Positions 42,223-51,676 of a DNA stretch of 64,000 nucleotides are shown in pieces. Source of the stretch: CAZCCC01 sp964535715 (GTDB taxonomy: Bacteria > Patescibacteriota > Patescibacteriia > Buchananbacterales > UBA6539). Positions within the stretch are counted from its first letter, which is position 1; the number at the start of each line of letters is the position of its first letter. The notes below the pieces were generated by a model. The model searched no databases and had not been told where the DNA came from. It was given only the letters and a program-made list of their open reading frames with translations. Location: positions 1-64,000 of the forward strand of contig CAZHUO010000002.1 in NCBI GenBank assembly GCA_964535715.1, given 5' to 3'. The translations under genes and the position numbers were made by a program.

Positions 42223-42445
42223 AATTATATGTTAATTTTTTTAAATATGAAGGTGGTAGATATATAAATTTGGTATTTTGTCTAGAATAGTCTGGACAAA
42301 ATTTATCATTTTAATAATATAACATTATAAATAGATTGTCAACATTTAATTTGTTTAATATTTAACTTTATTACTTTATTTACAATATTACTATAATATT
42401 TATCGCTATAATGCCCATTATTCACATATTATTAACTTATTTCTC
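42223..42445. other. AT-rich regulatory gap
   Basis: This stretch between the divergent HTH gene and the sigma factor promoter is extremely AT-rich and contains no ORF I can support. Short words such as TCTAGAATAGTCTGGACAAAATTT suggest possible operator half-sites, but no clear dyad is seen. Confidence 0.4.
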
Positions 42446-42495
42446 TTGACTTAAAAATGGAAAATCGTTATATTAGAATCTATTGTTGTAACAAT
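42446..42495 (+). promoter_or_regulatory. Promoter and operator-like palindrome of the ECF sigma gene
   Basis: TTGACT (42446-42451) and TATATT (42469-42474) are 17 nt apart. A palindrome ATTGTT-GT-AACAAT (42482-42495) lies at the expected transcription start, where a repressor would block initiation. Confidence 0.68.
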
Positions 42496-42529
42496 TATTA
42501 ACTTTTTGCGTCATAATTATTGTAACCTA

Positions 42530-43093
42530 ATGAAACCTTTGAAATTCAATGAAAAACTGATTTTACTGAAGCTGAAAAAAAAGGATCCGGAAGCATTTTC
42601 TCAAATATATGATCTGTATGTGACTCCGATATATAGGTTCATTTATTTTAAGGTTGCTACTCGTCAGGATGCGGAGGATTTGACATCGGAAGCTTTTTTA
42701 AAAGTTTGGCAATATATTGCTGAAACAGAAAATGAAGTTGAAAATTTAAGAGCTTTTCTTTACAAGACCGCACGCAATTTGGTGATAGATTTTTATCGCC
42801 GCAATGCCAAAAGAGATATTACCCAGGACATTGAAGTATTGAGCTCCGTACAAGATGAAAGGCAGCAAGATCTTTTATCCAGGATTGAAACCAAGATTGA
42901 TATGGAAAATATGGAAACGATTTTGCGCAAGATGAAAGATGAATATCGGGAAATTATAATTTTACGCTACATTGAAGAACTTTCAATCAATGAAATTGCA
43001 AAAGTTCTGGAACGTTCAAAAGGTTCAGCCAGAGTTTTGCTTCATCGGGCATTGAAAGTCGCCAGAGAATTGCTTAAAAAAAATGGAAAATAA
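42530..43093 (+). CDS. ECF-type RNA polymerase sigma factor
   Basis: The 187-residue protein has sigma region 2 (FIYFKVATRQDAEDLTSEAFLKVW, about 40-65) and region 4 (YREIIILRYIEELSINEIAKVL, about 140-160), with no region 3, as in ECF sigma factors. The ATG at 42530 is chosen; an upstream TTG at 42506 is less likely. The next gene overlaps it by 11 nt and encodes a membrane protein in the anti-sigma position. Together they precede the S-layer gene and may control it. Confidence 0.9.
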   Translation: MKPLKFNEKLILLKLKKKDPEAFSQIYDLYVTPIYRFIYFKVATRQDAEDLTSEAFLKVWQYIAETENEVENLRAFLYKTARNLVIDFYRRNAKRDITQDIEVLSSVQDERQQDLLSRIETKIDMENMETILRKMKDEYREIIILRYIEELSINEIAKVLERSKGSARVLLHRALKVARELLKKNGK

Positions 43094-43967
43094 AATACTC
43101 ATCAAAGAGATTAAAAAATTAAGAAAAGAAATTACCCCATCTGAAACATGGGTTAATTTTAGTAAGAGCAGTTTATTAAAGCAAATCAATCCGCAAAATC
43201 AATATCATGAAGAAAAAATCGGTTTGGGGGGATATCTTTATTTATTTACCAATACGTTCCGCCAAACGCTTTTGCAGCCGGCAATAATGATGCTTATGGT
43301 TTTAGTTACATTTTTAGGAAGCAGTCTGTCAATCAATGCCGCTTTTTACAGTCTGCCTGGCGAGTACTTATATAATGTTAAGCTGGCGCTTGAGAAAACT
43401 CATATGGCTTTGACTCCGCAAGAGCAAAAAGCTCAGCTTCAGGTTGAATTTGTCCAAAAGCGGGTTTTGGAGTTTGAAAAGATTGTTTCTCAGCCAGACA
43501 TTGAGCCTCAGGAGATGAAAAGAAGAATTCAAACCGTTGCCAAAGAATTTAAAAATAATATTTCCAATGTAAATAATCAGCTGGCGATAATCAGCCAGAA
43601 TATGAATAGTACCGAAATCGGAGATGATGTTTTGGCTCAGGATAAGGAAAAAACTTTGCAAATGGCGGTATCGGTAAGCGAAAAAACGAAAGAATTAGTT
43701 AAAACATTCGGTGATAAAGTAAATTCGCTTCCGCAAGAGGATTTGACTGAGCTTGAAAATATAGTTATTGATGTCGCTCAGACTGTCGAGGATGTAAATA
43801 ATTCAGCCGAACAATTATCCGGTGATAAAGATAATCCGGCAGATGAAAGCGCTGCCCAGCAGGGAGAAGTTAAAGGAGCTGAAAACACTGATGAAAATAA
43901 AATAGAAAATACCGCAAATACTGAAGCGGAAAAAACCAATGATCAGGATTTAGAAGCTAGTAATTAA
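43083..43967 (+). CDS. DUF5667 membrane protein, probable anti-sigma partner
   Basis: The 294-residue protein has a cytoplasmic N-terminus (about 1-55), one transmembrane helix (about 62-85, MMLMVLVTFLGSSLSINAAF) and an external DUF5667-type helical domain starting SLPGEYLYNVKLALEKTHMALTP, then an acidic low-complexity tail. It overlaps the sigma gene by 11 nt. DUF5667 proteins commonly sit beside ECF sigma factors; the N-terminal part would hold the sigma factor. The zinc-finger of classical anti-sigma proteins is absent. Confidence 0.78.
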   Translation: MENKILIKEIKKLRKEITPSETWVNFSKSSLLKQINPQNQYHEEKIGLGGYLYLFTNTFRQTLLQPAIMMLMVLVTFLGSSLSINAAFYSLPGEYLYNVKLALEKTHMALTPQEQKAQLQVEFVQKRVLEFEKIVSQPDIEPQEMKRRIQTVAKEFKNNISNVNNQLAIISQNMNSTEIGDDVLAQDKEKTLQMAVSVSEKTKELVKTFGDKVNSLPQEDLTELENIVIDVAQTVEDVNNSAEQLSGDKDNPADESAAQQGEVKGAENTDENKIENTANTEAEKTNDQDLEASN

Positions 43968-43978
43968 TTTATTTTAAA

Positions 43979-44226
43979 CCCAACCAAGTTTTAATATAAA
44001 GTTGGGAGTTAATTAGTTCATTAATACTTTTTTGGAGAATTAGGGTCTGAGTTCCCTTGAATTTTTTAGGCAAAGGCCGACTCAATGAGTTGAGGTCTAA
44101 AAAACTAAAGGCGATCAGGACTTAGGCAGCTTTAAAAAGCTCAGTGATATTGTTAGGTTCGCCTAGGCGTAGCAAGATCACTTGCCTAACCAGAAAAACT
44201 AATGAATTAAGAAAGGAAAATTAAAC
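43979..44226 (+). promoter_or_regulatory. Long structured leader of the S-layer gene
   Basis: The gap holds several stems: CCCAAC/GTTGGG near its left end; TTTTTTAG with CTAAAAAA (44062-44069 and 44097-44104) over an inner CTCAA/TTGAG; AGCTTT/AAAGCT; and GTTAGG/CCTAAC (about 44154-44199) enclosing CGCCTAGGCG. AAGGA follows before the ATG. This suggests a stabilising or regulatory 5' UTR for an abundant message. I do not match it to a known riboswitch, and no clear -35/-10 pair is seen. Confidence 0.6.
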
Positions 44227-47200
44227 ATGAAAAAATTATTAACCTACAGCCTGGTAATCACTACCATTGTATGGTCTGTCGGTTTAATCGCAATGCCTTT
44301 GGGAGTTGCGGCTGTTTCTTCTGGAAGCCTTATTAAAAAGGCTGACAGTCCAGCTGTCTACTACTTGGGTGCAGATGGAAAGAGATATGCTTTCCCGCGA
44401 TCTGAAATCTACATGACCTGGTATAGCAACTATTCCGGCGTAGAAGTTGTAAGCGATGAAGTTTTCAACTCTTATGCTTATGGTGGCAGTGTATTCCCGA
44501 AACCGGGCGTTAAATTGGTTCAATTCGTCGATGGTGAAACACCATGGCACGTTTTGGATCCAAAAGTATATGCAGTTGCCGGTGATGGCGTCTTAAGACA
44601 CATTACCACTGCTGAAGCTGCTGTAAGTATATTTGGTGCAAACTGGGAAACAATGATCATCCCGATTATTGAATTGCTTGCTTCTGAATACACTTTCGGC
44701 GCAGACATTGTTTCTGCTTCTGATTTCGACAAAGCTGCAGAAACTGCCGAATCTTCCACAATTAATGAAAATCAGAATTTAGGTGGAGTAGTTTCCGGCG
44801 GAACAAGCTTGACCGTTTCTTTAGCTGCTGACACCCCGGCTTCCGGGATTGTCGTTGCCAATGCCGGCCGAGTTCCATACACCAAAGTTAATCTAACCGC
44901 TTCAGCCGATGGTGACATCACTATTGACAGTTGGGTAGTTTTAAGAGCCGGTTTAGCCCAGGATGCCGCTTTTTCAAGCGTTGACATCTTAGACGGCGCA
45001 ACCATGCTTCCGATTAACGAAACCGGAAAAACCTTCAATTCAACCCACAAAGCTAACTTTACTGAAGATTTTGTTATTCCAGCCGGAACAACCAGATCGA
45101 TTTATTTAGCCGGTAATATGGGTGCCACAGGATCATATGCTGGTGAGACTCCGGCTTTAGCTTTGGAATCAGTTGTCTTAAAGAGCGGTGGTGCAGTTAT
45201 TGGTTCATTGCCGATTACCGGTAATTACCAGACTGTAAACGGTACCATTACTATTGGTACTGCCACTGTCAGCAGAGGTGCATACACCAATGCCACTGAC
45301 ACAACCTTGGAAGTTGGAAAAACCGCTTACACCTTTTTCTCTTTCAAGATTGAAAATGGTTCTGCTGAAAAAGTATCTTTCAGCAATATAAAAGTTTATC
45401 AAAAAGGCAGCGCTTCTTTGAGCACTGACTTGGATAACTTGGCTTTGTACCAGGATGGCACAAAGGTTGCTGACGGAACAGTTTCCGGCAATTATATCAC
45501 ATTTGTTTTCACCCCGATTGCTTTTGAAAAGGGTGCAACCAAACAGTATCAGGTAAAAGGCGATATAATTTCCGGCTCTGCCAGGGTTATTGAGCTTGGT
45601 ATTTACCGCTCAACCGACCTTTTGGTAAAAGGTGAAACTTACGGTTATAACATTACTCCTACATATAGCGGAACCGGATCTTCTTCAAGCAACCCGGTTT
45701 TACAGGACAATGAATTTACTGTTTCTCAAGGAACATTTAGAGTCGGTCGATCAAGCACTGTTGGTTCTGAAAACATCGCTGTTGGCGACAATCAGACTTT
45801 AGGAGCCTTTGAATTAGAAGCCAAAGGCGAACCGATTATCGTTTCTGCTTTAACTTTGACTATTGTGTCTTCAACTGTTGGTGCAACCATTCTTGAAGAT
45901 GCTTTGCAGTCAGTTAAATTAGTTGATGCTTCCGGAGCTACTGTTGCCGGTCCAACTGATGTTACAAACAACGCTTTAACAGTTGCTTTCACTGATTCAT
46001 TTACTGTTCCTGTTGGAGTAAATCATTATAAAGTAGTTGGTAATATTGCTACTAATGGCGGCTGGATCTCAAATAATACTATTTATGCAAAGATTTCCAC
46101 CCCGGCCACAGCCATTACTGCTAAAGGAGAAAATACCGGTTTAAGCATTACCCCAACACCGGCTGCAGACATTACTACTGCCACTCAAACAGTTAAAGCC
46201 GCAAATGTAACAGTCAGCAAGAATTCAACTCCAACCAATAAATCTGTTATTACTAACAGTACCGGAGTTTTAATCGGCAGCTGGTCATTTGATGCAAGTA
46301 ATTCAGGTGAAGACATCAGAATTACCTCAATTGCAATCAAGGCTTCAAGTACCGGCAAGTTGAATAATCTAACCTTAAAAGATGGCTCAACTGCTTTAGA
46401 TCCGACAAACGATGCTGTCACTGCAACAACTATTGCTGCTCCGACAACTTCTACCTTTGCTTTATCAGAACCGATTATAATCACTAAAGGCACTTCAAAG
46501 ACAATTAACCTTTACGCTGATATTGGTTCAGATGCATTACAAGGTGAAGTGGATGCTTGGGGCATTACCTCAGGCGCCGCAGTAACTGCTTATGGCGTCA
46601 CTACTGGTAATTCCGCCAATGTTTCTGTCACTGCAAGCGATGGTGCATTAGTTACAATTGCAACAGCCGGTACTATTGAATTTCTTGAACATGCAGACTC
46701 ATTAACACAACGCTTAGTTGTTGATGGCTCTACTGCCCAGGCCTTGACTGATATGAAAGTTAAAGCTACCAATGAAGATGTAGATATTACTAGTTTAACT
46801 ATCTATGTCCAAGATGGTGGTTTAACCGGTACCGGAGCTGGCAGCTATACCCAGTTATCAAAGGTATATCTTAAATTGGATGGTACAATTGTCGGCAACG
46901 TTGATGGTTATAACATGGCCGACGCTTCAAAATTAATCAATCTTGAAAGAGGCCAATTAACCATTCCAAAAGGCGATGCTGGTAAAAAATTAAGCATTTT
47001 AGGCGATATAGTTGAAATCGGAACCGGTGAGCCGGGAACTGAAGCTGTTGATATCAAAGTCGGCATTTCTGATCCTGCCACCACTGTTGGTGCAGGTTCT
47101 AATGCCAGTGCAGCAAGGACTTATACAGACGCTTCCGGTTCAGCCGTCATCATTCATGAAGCTGTACCGCAAGTTGCAATCGTTCCGGTAGCAACATTTG

Positions 47201-47796
47201 GTGGTAGTTTGGCTTCCGGGCATCTTCACAGAACCAATATCACAGCAGTCGGCGGTCCTATTGGCATCTGGAGAATGTCTTATGAAGTAACTACCAATAC
47301 CGCAACTCTTGATGCTAATACTGCCTATTTGTATTGTGCTTCAGGTTGCAGCGGTATACCAAATGGTACTCAATTATCCGCTACTTCTGATGGTGCCGAC
47401 GTTGAAGCCCAATCCCGTGAAAACTTTTTCCTAGAAGTCGATTCCTCTTTTGCTAACAGCAAATCATACGTTCAGATTGCTGAGAACGCAACTGCGGTAA
47501 TTGACCTTTATGCAACTATTTCCGGCCAAAGTACTACTCAAGTTGATAGTGCTGTTGTCAGATTGTTGGGCGACCAAGCTACAACTACAGCTGACAATTT
47601 AACCGGTAATGCCGCTACTACATCAGTCTGGGGTGAAACCGATCAAGTTCATAATAACTTCATCTGGTCATCTCTGTACTCAGACAGCAGTAATTCCGCA
47701 GCTGCTTTAGCTGCTGAACAATGGTTTAATGGTTATTTGGTGAGCGGTATGGGAACAGCAGTCAGTACTACACCTATTAGTATCCCGGAATCATAA
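44227..47796 (+). CDS. Putative S-layer / large surface protein
   Basis: The 1189-residue secreted protein has a signal peptide (about 1-29). Its N-terminal wall-type module reads SPAVYYLGADGKRYAFP, then MTWYSNYSGVEVV and GTPWHVLDP-like repeats (about 35-170). Four or more beta-sandwich repeats follow, each with an ASGxVVxNAG / ASxGKLxNLTL-type strand and a long Thr/Ala/Gly-rich composition. It is acidic and nearly Cys-free (a single CASGC pair near 1045). Size, composition and a strong leader with SD fit the S-layer proteins proposed for Patescibacteria. No SLH domains are visible, so anchoring must differ. Confidence 0.8.
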   Translation: MKKLLTYSLVITTIVWSVGLIAMPLGVAAVSSGSLIKKADSPAVYYLGADGKRYAFPRSEIYMTWYSNYSGVEVVSDEVFNSYAYGGSVFPKPGVKLVQFVDGETPWHVLDPKVYAVAGDGVLRHITTAEAAVSIFGANWETMIIPIIELLASEYTFGADIVSASDFDKAAETAESSTINENQNLGGVVSGGTSLTVSLAADTPASGIVVANAGRVPYTKVNLTASADGDITIDSWVVLRAGLAQDAAFSSVDILDGATMLPINETGKTFNSTHKANFTEDFVIPAGTTRSIYLAGNMGATGSYAGETPALALESVVLKSGGAVIGSLPITGNYQTVNGTITIGTATVSRGAYTNATDTTLEVGKTAYTFFSFKIENGSAEKVSFSNIKVYQKGSASLSTDLDNLALYQDGTKVADGTVSGNYITFVFTPIAFEKGATKQYQVKGDIISGSARVIELGIYRSTDLLVKGETYGYNITPTYSGTGSSSSNPVLQDNEFTVSQGTFRVGRSSTVGSENIAVGDNQTLGAFELEAKGEPIIVSALTLTIVSSTVGATILEDALQSVKLVDASGATVAGPTDVTNNALTVAFTDSFTVPVGVNHYKVVGNIATNGGWISNNTIYAKISTPATAITAKGENTGLSITPTPAADITTATQTVKAANVTVSKNSTPTNKSVITNSTGVLIGSWSFDASNSGEDIRITSIAIKASSTGKLNNLTLKDGSTALDPTNDAVTATTIAAPTTSTFALSEPIIITKGTSKTINLYADIGSDALQGEVDAWGITSGAAVTAYGVTTGNSANVSVTASDGALVTIATAGTIEFLEHADSLTQRLVVDGSTAQALTDMKVKATNEDVDITSLTIYVQDGGLTGTGAGSYTQLSKVYLKLDGTIVGNVDGYNMADASKLINLERGQLTIPKGDAGKKLSILGDIVEIGTGEPGTEAVDIKVGISDPATTVGAGSNASAARTYTDASGSAVIIHEAVPQVAIVPVATFGGSLASGHLHRTNITAVGGPIGIWRMSYEVTTNTATLDANTAYLYCASGCSGIPNGTQLSATSDGADVEAQSRENFFLEVDSSFANSKSYVQIAENATAVIDLYATISGQSTTQVDSAVVRLLGDQATTTADNLTGNAATTSVWGETDQVHNNFIWSSLYSDSSNSAAALAAEQWFNGYLVSGMGTAVSTTPISIPES

Positions 47797-47849
47797 TAAG
47801 ATTTTCGCGATCCGATATAGATTCTTATAGATAAAATTTCTATAGGATG

Positions 47850-47895
47850 AATAAAATCAAGAAGCCCTGCCAAAAGCGGGGCTCTTGATTTTATT
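47850..47895 (+). terminator. Strong terminator of the S-layer gene
   Basis: AATAAAATCAAGA (47850-47862) pairs with TCTTGATTTTATT (47883-47895) and continues into GCCC/GGGC. A further TATAGA/TCTATA hairpin precedes it. The long stem is what an abundant message would need. Confidence 0.85.
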
Positions 47896-47929
47896 GGGTT
47901 TTTGGGTTAAAATGAGGACATATTGTCAT

Positions 47930-48110
47930 TCTGAATTTATTACTGCTTTGTCATCCTGAATTCATTTCAGGATCCAGTAAAGCCTAGAGTGACAAGTCTA
48001 GAAAAAAAGCACCCCCTTTGTCATCCTGAAATTGGTTCAGGATCTGGAAAAGTCTAGAAAGCACCTCCTTGTCATTTCGAGCGACTCACCGAAGCCTAAA
48101 AGGCGGAGGT
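47930..48110. repeat. REP-like repeats: TTGTCATCCTGAA family
   Basis: TTGTCATCCTGAA occurs at about 47949 and 48018, each time followed by a TTCAGGATC complement, so each copy is a short dyad. TTGTCATTCTGAA (about 47931) and TTGTCATTTCGAGCG (about 48069) are variants. They lie upstream of a GIY-YIG gene, like REP sequences beside a nuclease. Confidence 0.7.
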
Positions 48111-48452
48111 GAGGAGTCGAGAAATCCCACACGTAAATTATGCAAGAAAAAGAATACTATACATATATCATGATGAACAGGTGGAACACGGTTTCTTATG
48201 TCGGAATAAGCGGCGATCTTTCCTTTAGGGTTTGGCAGCACAAAGAAAAGGTAAATGAAGGTTTTACTAAAAAATACAACATCAATAAGTTAGTTTATTA
48301 TGAAACCTATGATAATCCCGATGACGCCATTGTCAGAGAAAAACAGTTGAAACGGTGGAACAGAAAGAAAAAGGTTGATTTAATAAAAAAAGAAAATCCT
48401 GAATTTAAGGACTTATCGGATGGTTGGGAGGTGTGAGATCTCTCCACTCCTC
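48111..48452. mobile_element. GIY-YIG micro-element with terminal inverted repeats
   Basis: A 22-nt sequence at 48111-48132 is the inverted match (19 of 22) of 48431-48452. The two enclose exactly one GIY-YIG gene. Structure suggests a minimal transposable or recombining unit of about 340 bp. Movement is inferred from the layout, not shown. Confidence 0.6.
48140..48436 (+). CDS. GIY-YIG nuclease-domain protein
   Basis: The 98-residue single-domain protein has the motif pair YTYIM and YVGIS, the catalytic Arg in FRVWQHK, Glu in REKQLKRW and the usual ending NPEFKDLSDGW. This GIY-YIG subgroup (KKYNINKLVYYE) is widespread in bacteria beside palindromic repeats. The gene lies between inverted repeats and overlaps the right one by its last codons. 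It differs in sequence from the GIY-YIG gene at 32.8 kb. Catalytic residues are intact. Confidence 0.9.
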   Translation: MQEKEYYTYIMMNRWNTVSYVGISGDLSFRVWQHKEKVNEGFTKKYNINKLVYYETYDNPDDAIVREKQLKRWNRKKKVDLIKKENPEFKDLSDGWEV

Positions 48453-48592
48453 TTTTAAATAAAACAAAGTCGTCGGTCGAGATGACTAAGCGAGAGATTT
48501 TTTTCAGCCCTAGCTAATGGGATTCTTAAACTAGTTCAGAGTGGCAATAAAGAAAATAAAGCCTCTAAATTTAATCCTTAATCCTTACAAAA

Positions 48593-49336
48593 ATGTCTGA
48601 GAAAAAAAGAAAAATAATTATATCTTTAGCTGTTGCTTTTGGCATTATTTTAATTATCGCCGGTCTGCTTTTTTATTATCAGAAGCAGGGAATGATAAAA
48701 ATATTTCCAACCAAAGAAGAAAAAGAAATTGCCAAAATTTTGGAAATTGACAGAGAAAAGCTTCGTCCGGCTCAGGATTTATCGCAAGAAGATTTTGAAA
48801 AGATAATTAAAGAGCTTGAAAAAGAGAAAGAAAATGTTTTGTCAGATCCAAAAAGCGCAACCGCCTGGCATGAATTTGCAATCCTTAAAAATTTTTTAAA
48901 CGATCACCAAGGCGCTGTTGAAGCCTGGGAAATGTCTTTTGAGATTCAGCCAAATAATTTTAGAACGGCGTTGAATTTGGCAAATACTTGTCAGTATTTT
49001 GTAAAAGATTATCCAAAAGCCGAGTACTATTACAGAAAAGTTTTAGAATTACAGCCCCAATTAACCTCGGCATTTGACGGACTAATGGATCTTTATCGCT
49101 ATAATTATAAAGAAAAGCAAAGTGAATACGAGCCATTGGTTTTGCAGGGAATTGAAAATGATCAGGCTAATGCCGCGGCTTATTATTCGAGCCTGATTGG
49201 GTTTTTTATGTCAGAAGAGACATCAAATGAAGAAAAGGCCGTCAAGTATTGGGAAAAGCTTAATAGTATTGATTCAGTCAAAGCTGAAGCGGCTTTTGAT
49301 TCTTATCCAAAACTTAAAGAACTAGTAGAAAAATAG
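48593..49336 (+). CDS. TPR protein with N-terminal membrane anchor
   Basis: The 247-residue protein has one transmembrane helix (about 8-29) followed by helical repeats: WHEFAILKNFLNDHQGAVEAWEMSFEIQP and the next units have the TPR W-L-G-Y-A-F-A-P pattern. It lies 1 nt before the O-antigen-ligase gene, so the two are co-translated. A scaffold role in surface glycan assembly is likely but inferred. Confidence 0.8.
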   Translation: MSEKKRKIIISLAVAFGIILIIAGLLFYYQKQGMIKIFPTKEEKEIAKILEIDREKLRPAQDLSQEDFEKIIKELEKEKENVLSDPKSATAWHEFAILKNFLNDHQGAVEAWEMSFEIQPNNFRTALNLANTCQYFVKDYPKAEYYYRKVLELQPQLTSAFDGLMDLYRYNYKEKQSEYEPLVLQGIENDQANAAAYYSSLIGFFMSEETSNEEKAVKYWEKLNSIDSVKAEAAFDSYPKLKELVEK

Positions 49337-49337
49337 T

Positions 49338-51674
49338 ATGGGTTATAAAAATATTTTAGAAAAAATCAGCATTGGCGCGATTTTTTTTGGAATCGGCGTC
49401 ACTTTATTTGTTCCGTTAATTACCAATAGTAATTTTGTTTTTCCTTTTATATTTCCAAAAGTAATTATTTTTCGCGTTGCAGTTTCCTTGATCTTTTTAT
49501 TTTATTTACTTTTGGTTTATCTTGATAAAAAATATCTGCCCAGATTGAATTTAATTTTTTGGTTGATCTTTGGTTTTATCTTTATTGCTTTTGTTTCATC
49601 ATTTTTCGGCCTTGATTTTTATTTAAGTTTTTGGGGTGATATTGAAAGAAGTGAAGGTCTAATTTTATGGCTTCATTTGATGGCTTATTTCATAGTCTTA
49701 TCCGGGGTTTTAAATAATGAGAAGATTTGGCTGATTTTTTTTGATGTGTCATTATTTTCCAGTCTCCTTCTTTGTCTTTTTGCTTTAGCCCAGATTTTTA
49801 AGGTTGAATCGGTATTAAATACAACCGGTGAAAGAGTCTCATCAACTATCGGTAATCCGGCATTTTTAGCGGTATATTTGATGTTTCAGCTGGCATTTTG
49901 CGCTTATTTGTTTATAAAAAGGCCGATTTATTTAAAGTTTTATTATGTCGCATTGTTTTTATTTTTTTCCTATATCATTATTGAAACCGAGACTAGGGGA
50001 GCAGCAGTTGGATTAGCTGTTGCCTTTTTAGTTTCCGGCGGCTTATTTTTGCTGACAACAAAAAATAAAATAGTCAGGGTAGTATCCTTAATTTTAATTT
50101 CTTTTGTTATTTTAAGCAGCACCTTGATATATATTGGCCGAGATACCGATTTTATTAAAAATGATCCGACTTTGCGCCGCCTAGCTTCCATATCATTAAA
50201 CAGCCCGACGGTTAAAACCCGTTTAGTCGCCTGGCAAGCTGCATGGAATGGCTGGCAGGATAGTTTTATTTTGGGTTATGGATTGGAAAATTTTAATAAA
50301 ATTTTTGACAAAAATTTTCCGCCTTCAATTTATGAAGAAGAAGGCTCGCAAGTTTGGTTTGACCGGGCGCATAATTTTATTTTTGACCGAGGTTTAACAA
50401 GCGGTATTTTGGGGCTTTCTCTGTATTTGGCTTTTATTTTATTGCCATCAGTAATATTTTTAAAAAAGATCTTTTTGAAGCCTGATGAGGAGGATGAAAA
50501 AGATGAGGCAGATTATTATTTGTACATAATCTTTATCAGCTTTACCGTCGGTTTTTTAATTCAAAATTTATTTGTCTTTGAAACAGTCACAACTTATATT
50601 ATTTTATTTTTCTGCTGGGCTTTTATTTCTTCTAAAATTGATTTGTTCAGATTAAAATTGGAAATAAACAATAAGATATGGTTTTCAGCATTTGTTTTAT
50701 TTTTGATTTTATTAACCCCTTTAATTTGGTTTTCTGATATTAAGCCGGCTTTGGCAAATGCCGAAGTGGCCAAGGCTTTGCATTTAGAAAAAAATTTAAG
50801 CGACCCAAAAGCCAAGTATGATTTTTTTGATGTGGTTGATGAATTTAAAAAAGGGCTAAAGATTCAAACATATGGCCTGCCGGAATACAGAATTCAATTT
50901 ATTGAGTTTTTATATAATCAGCTGGCGAATGTTGGATCGGTATCAGAAAAAGTCAAGCCCGAACTTTTATATGGCCAGGAAATTATTAATGATCATCTAT
51001 TGCAAAGGCCCAACGATGCCAAAAGCTATCTTTTGGCCATGAGATTTTATAATTACACTTTTAATTCTTTACCAGGCCAAGAAATTGAACGTTTGGACAC
51101 TTCACTTGTTTTTTTCCCAAAGCTTAAAGAATTAAGCCCGACTCGGCCGCATGTTTATCAGGAAGCCGGATTTTCTGAGCTTTATAAATTTAGAATATAT
51201 CAACAAAATAATGATTTAGATTTAGCTGAAAAGTCCAAAGAAAAGGCTGAAGAATATTTTAAGCAAGCAGTAAAATTAAATCCGAAGGTTGTTGAGTCGC
51301 ATATTAATTTAATAATGCTTTATTTAAATTCCGGACAAGATGAAAAAATTCAGGAGGTCATAAATAATATGGAAGAAAACGAGGCTGATTTTAGAGATGC
51401 TGATTATCTCAGTCGTTTAATCAGTCTTTCCGTTGGCAATAAAAATTATAAATGGTCAGTTTGGTTTGCCGAAGAATTCATTAAAATAGATCAGAAAAAT
51501 CTCGGCGCATGGAATAATTTGGCCATATCTTATGCATATCTTGGCCAAGATGAAAAAGCAATAGAAATTGCAGAAAAAATGAAAGAAATTTTTTCCGGAA
51601 CTTATGGTTTGAATAACGACATTAATTTGTTTATTCAATCGATTAAAGCCGGAAAATACAAGGAAAAAGATTGA
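49338..51674 (+). CDS. O-antigen ligase/polymerase family protein with C-terminal TPRs
   Basis: The 778-residue protein has about 12-13 transmembrane helices (about 1-470). A large periplasmic-type loop holds the Wzy/WaaL segment TRLVAWQAAWNGWQDSFILGYGLENF and WFDRAHNFIFDRG, with the conserved Arg and His. The soluble C-terminal TPR region (about 500-770) follows. Such proteins polymerise or transfer lipid-linked glycans, or glycosylate surface proteins such as S-layers. It is co-transcribed with the TPR protein upstream and the CotH protein downstream. Confidence 0.85.
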   Translation: MGYKNILEKISIGAIFFGIGVTLFVPLITNSNFVFPFIFPKVIIFRVAVSLIFLFYLLLVYLDKKYLPRLNLIFWLIFGFIFIAFVSSFFGLDFYLSFWGDIERSEGLILWLHLMAYFIVLSGVLNNEKIWLIFFDVSLFSSLLLCLFALAQIFKVESVLNTTGERVSSTIGNPAFLAVYLMFQLAFCAYLFIKRPIYLKFYYVALFLFFSYIIIETETRGAAVGLAVAFLVSGGLFLLTTKNKIVRVVSLILISFVILSSTLIYIGRDTDFIKNDPTLRRLASISLNSPTVKTRLVAWQAAWNGWQDSFILGYGLENFNKIFDKNFPPSIYEEEGSQVWFDRAHNFIFDRGLTSGILGLSLYLAFILLPSVIFLKKIFLKPDEEDEKDEADYYLYIIFISFTVGFLIQNLFVFETVTTYIILFFCWAFISSKIDLFRLKLEINNKIWFSAFVLFLILLTPLIWFSDIKPALANAEVAKALHLEKNLSDPKAKYDFFDVVDEFKKGLKIQTYGLPEYRIQFIEFLYNQLANVGSVSEKVKPELLYGQEIINDHLLQRPNDAKSYLLAMRFYNYTFNSLPGQEIERLDTSLVFFPKLKELSPTRPHVYQEAGFSELYKFRIYQQNNDLDLAEKSKEKAEEYFKQAVKLNPKVVESHINLIMLYLNSGQDEKIQEVINNMEENEADFRDADYLSRLISLSVGNKNYKWSVWFAEEFIKIDQKNLGAWNNLAISYAYLGQDEKAIEIAEKMKEIFSGTYGLNNDINLFIQSIKAGKYKEKD

Positions 51675-51676
51675 TT

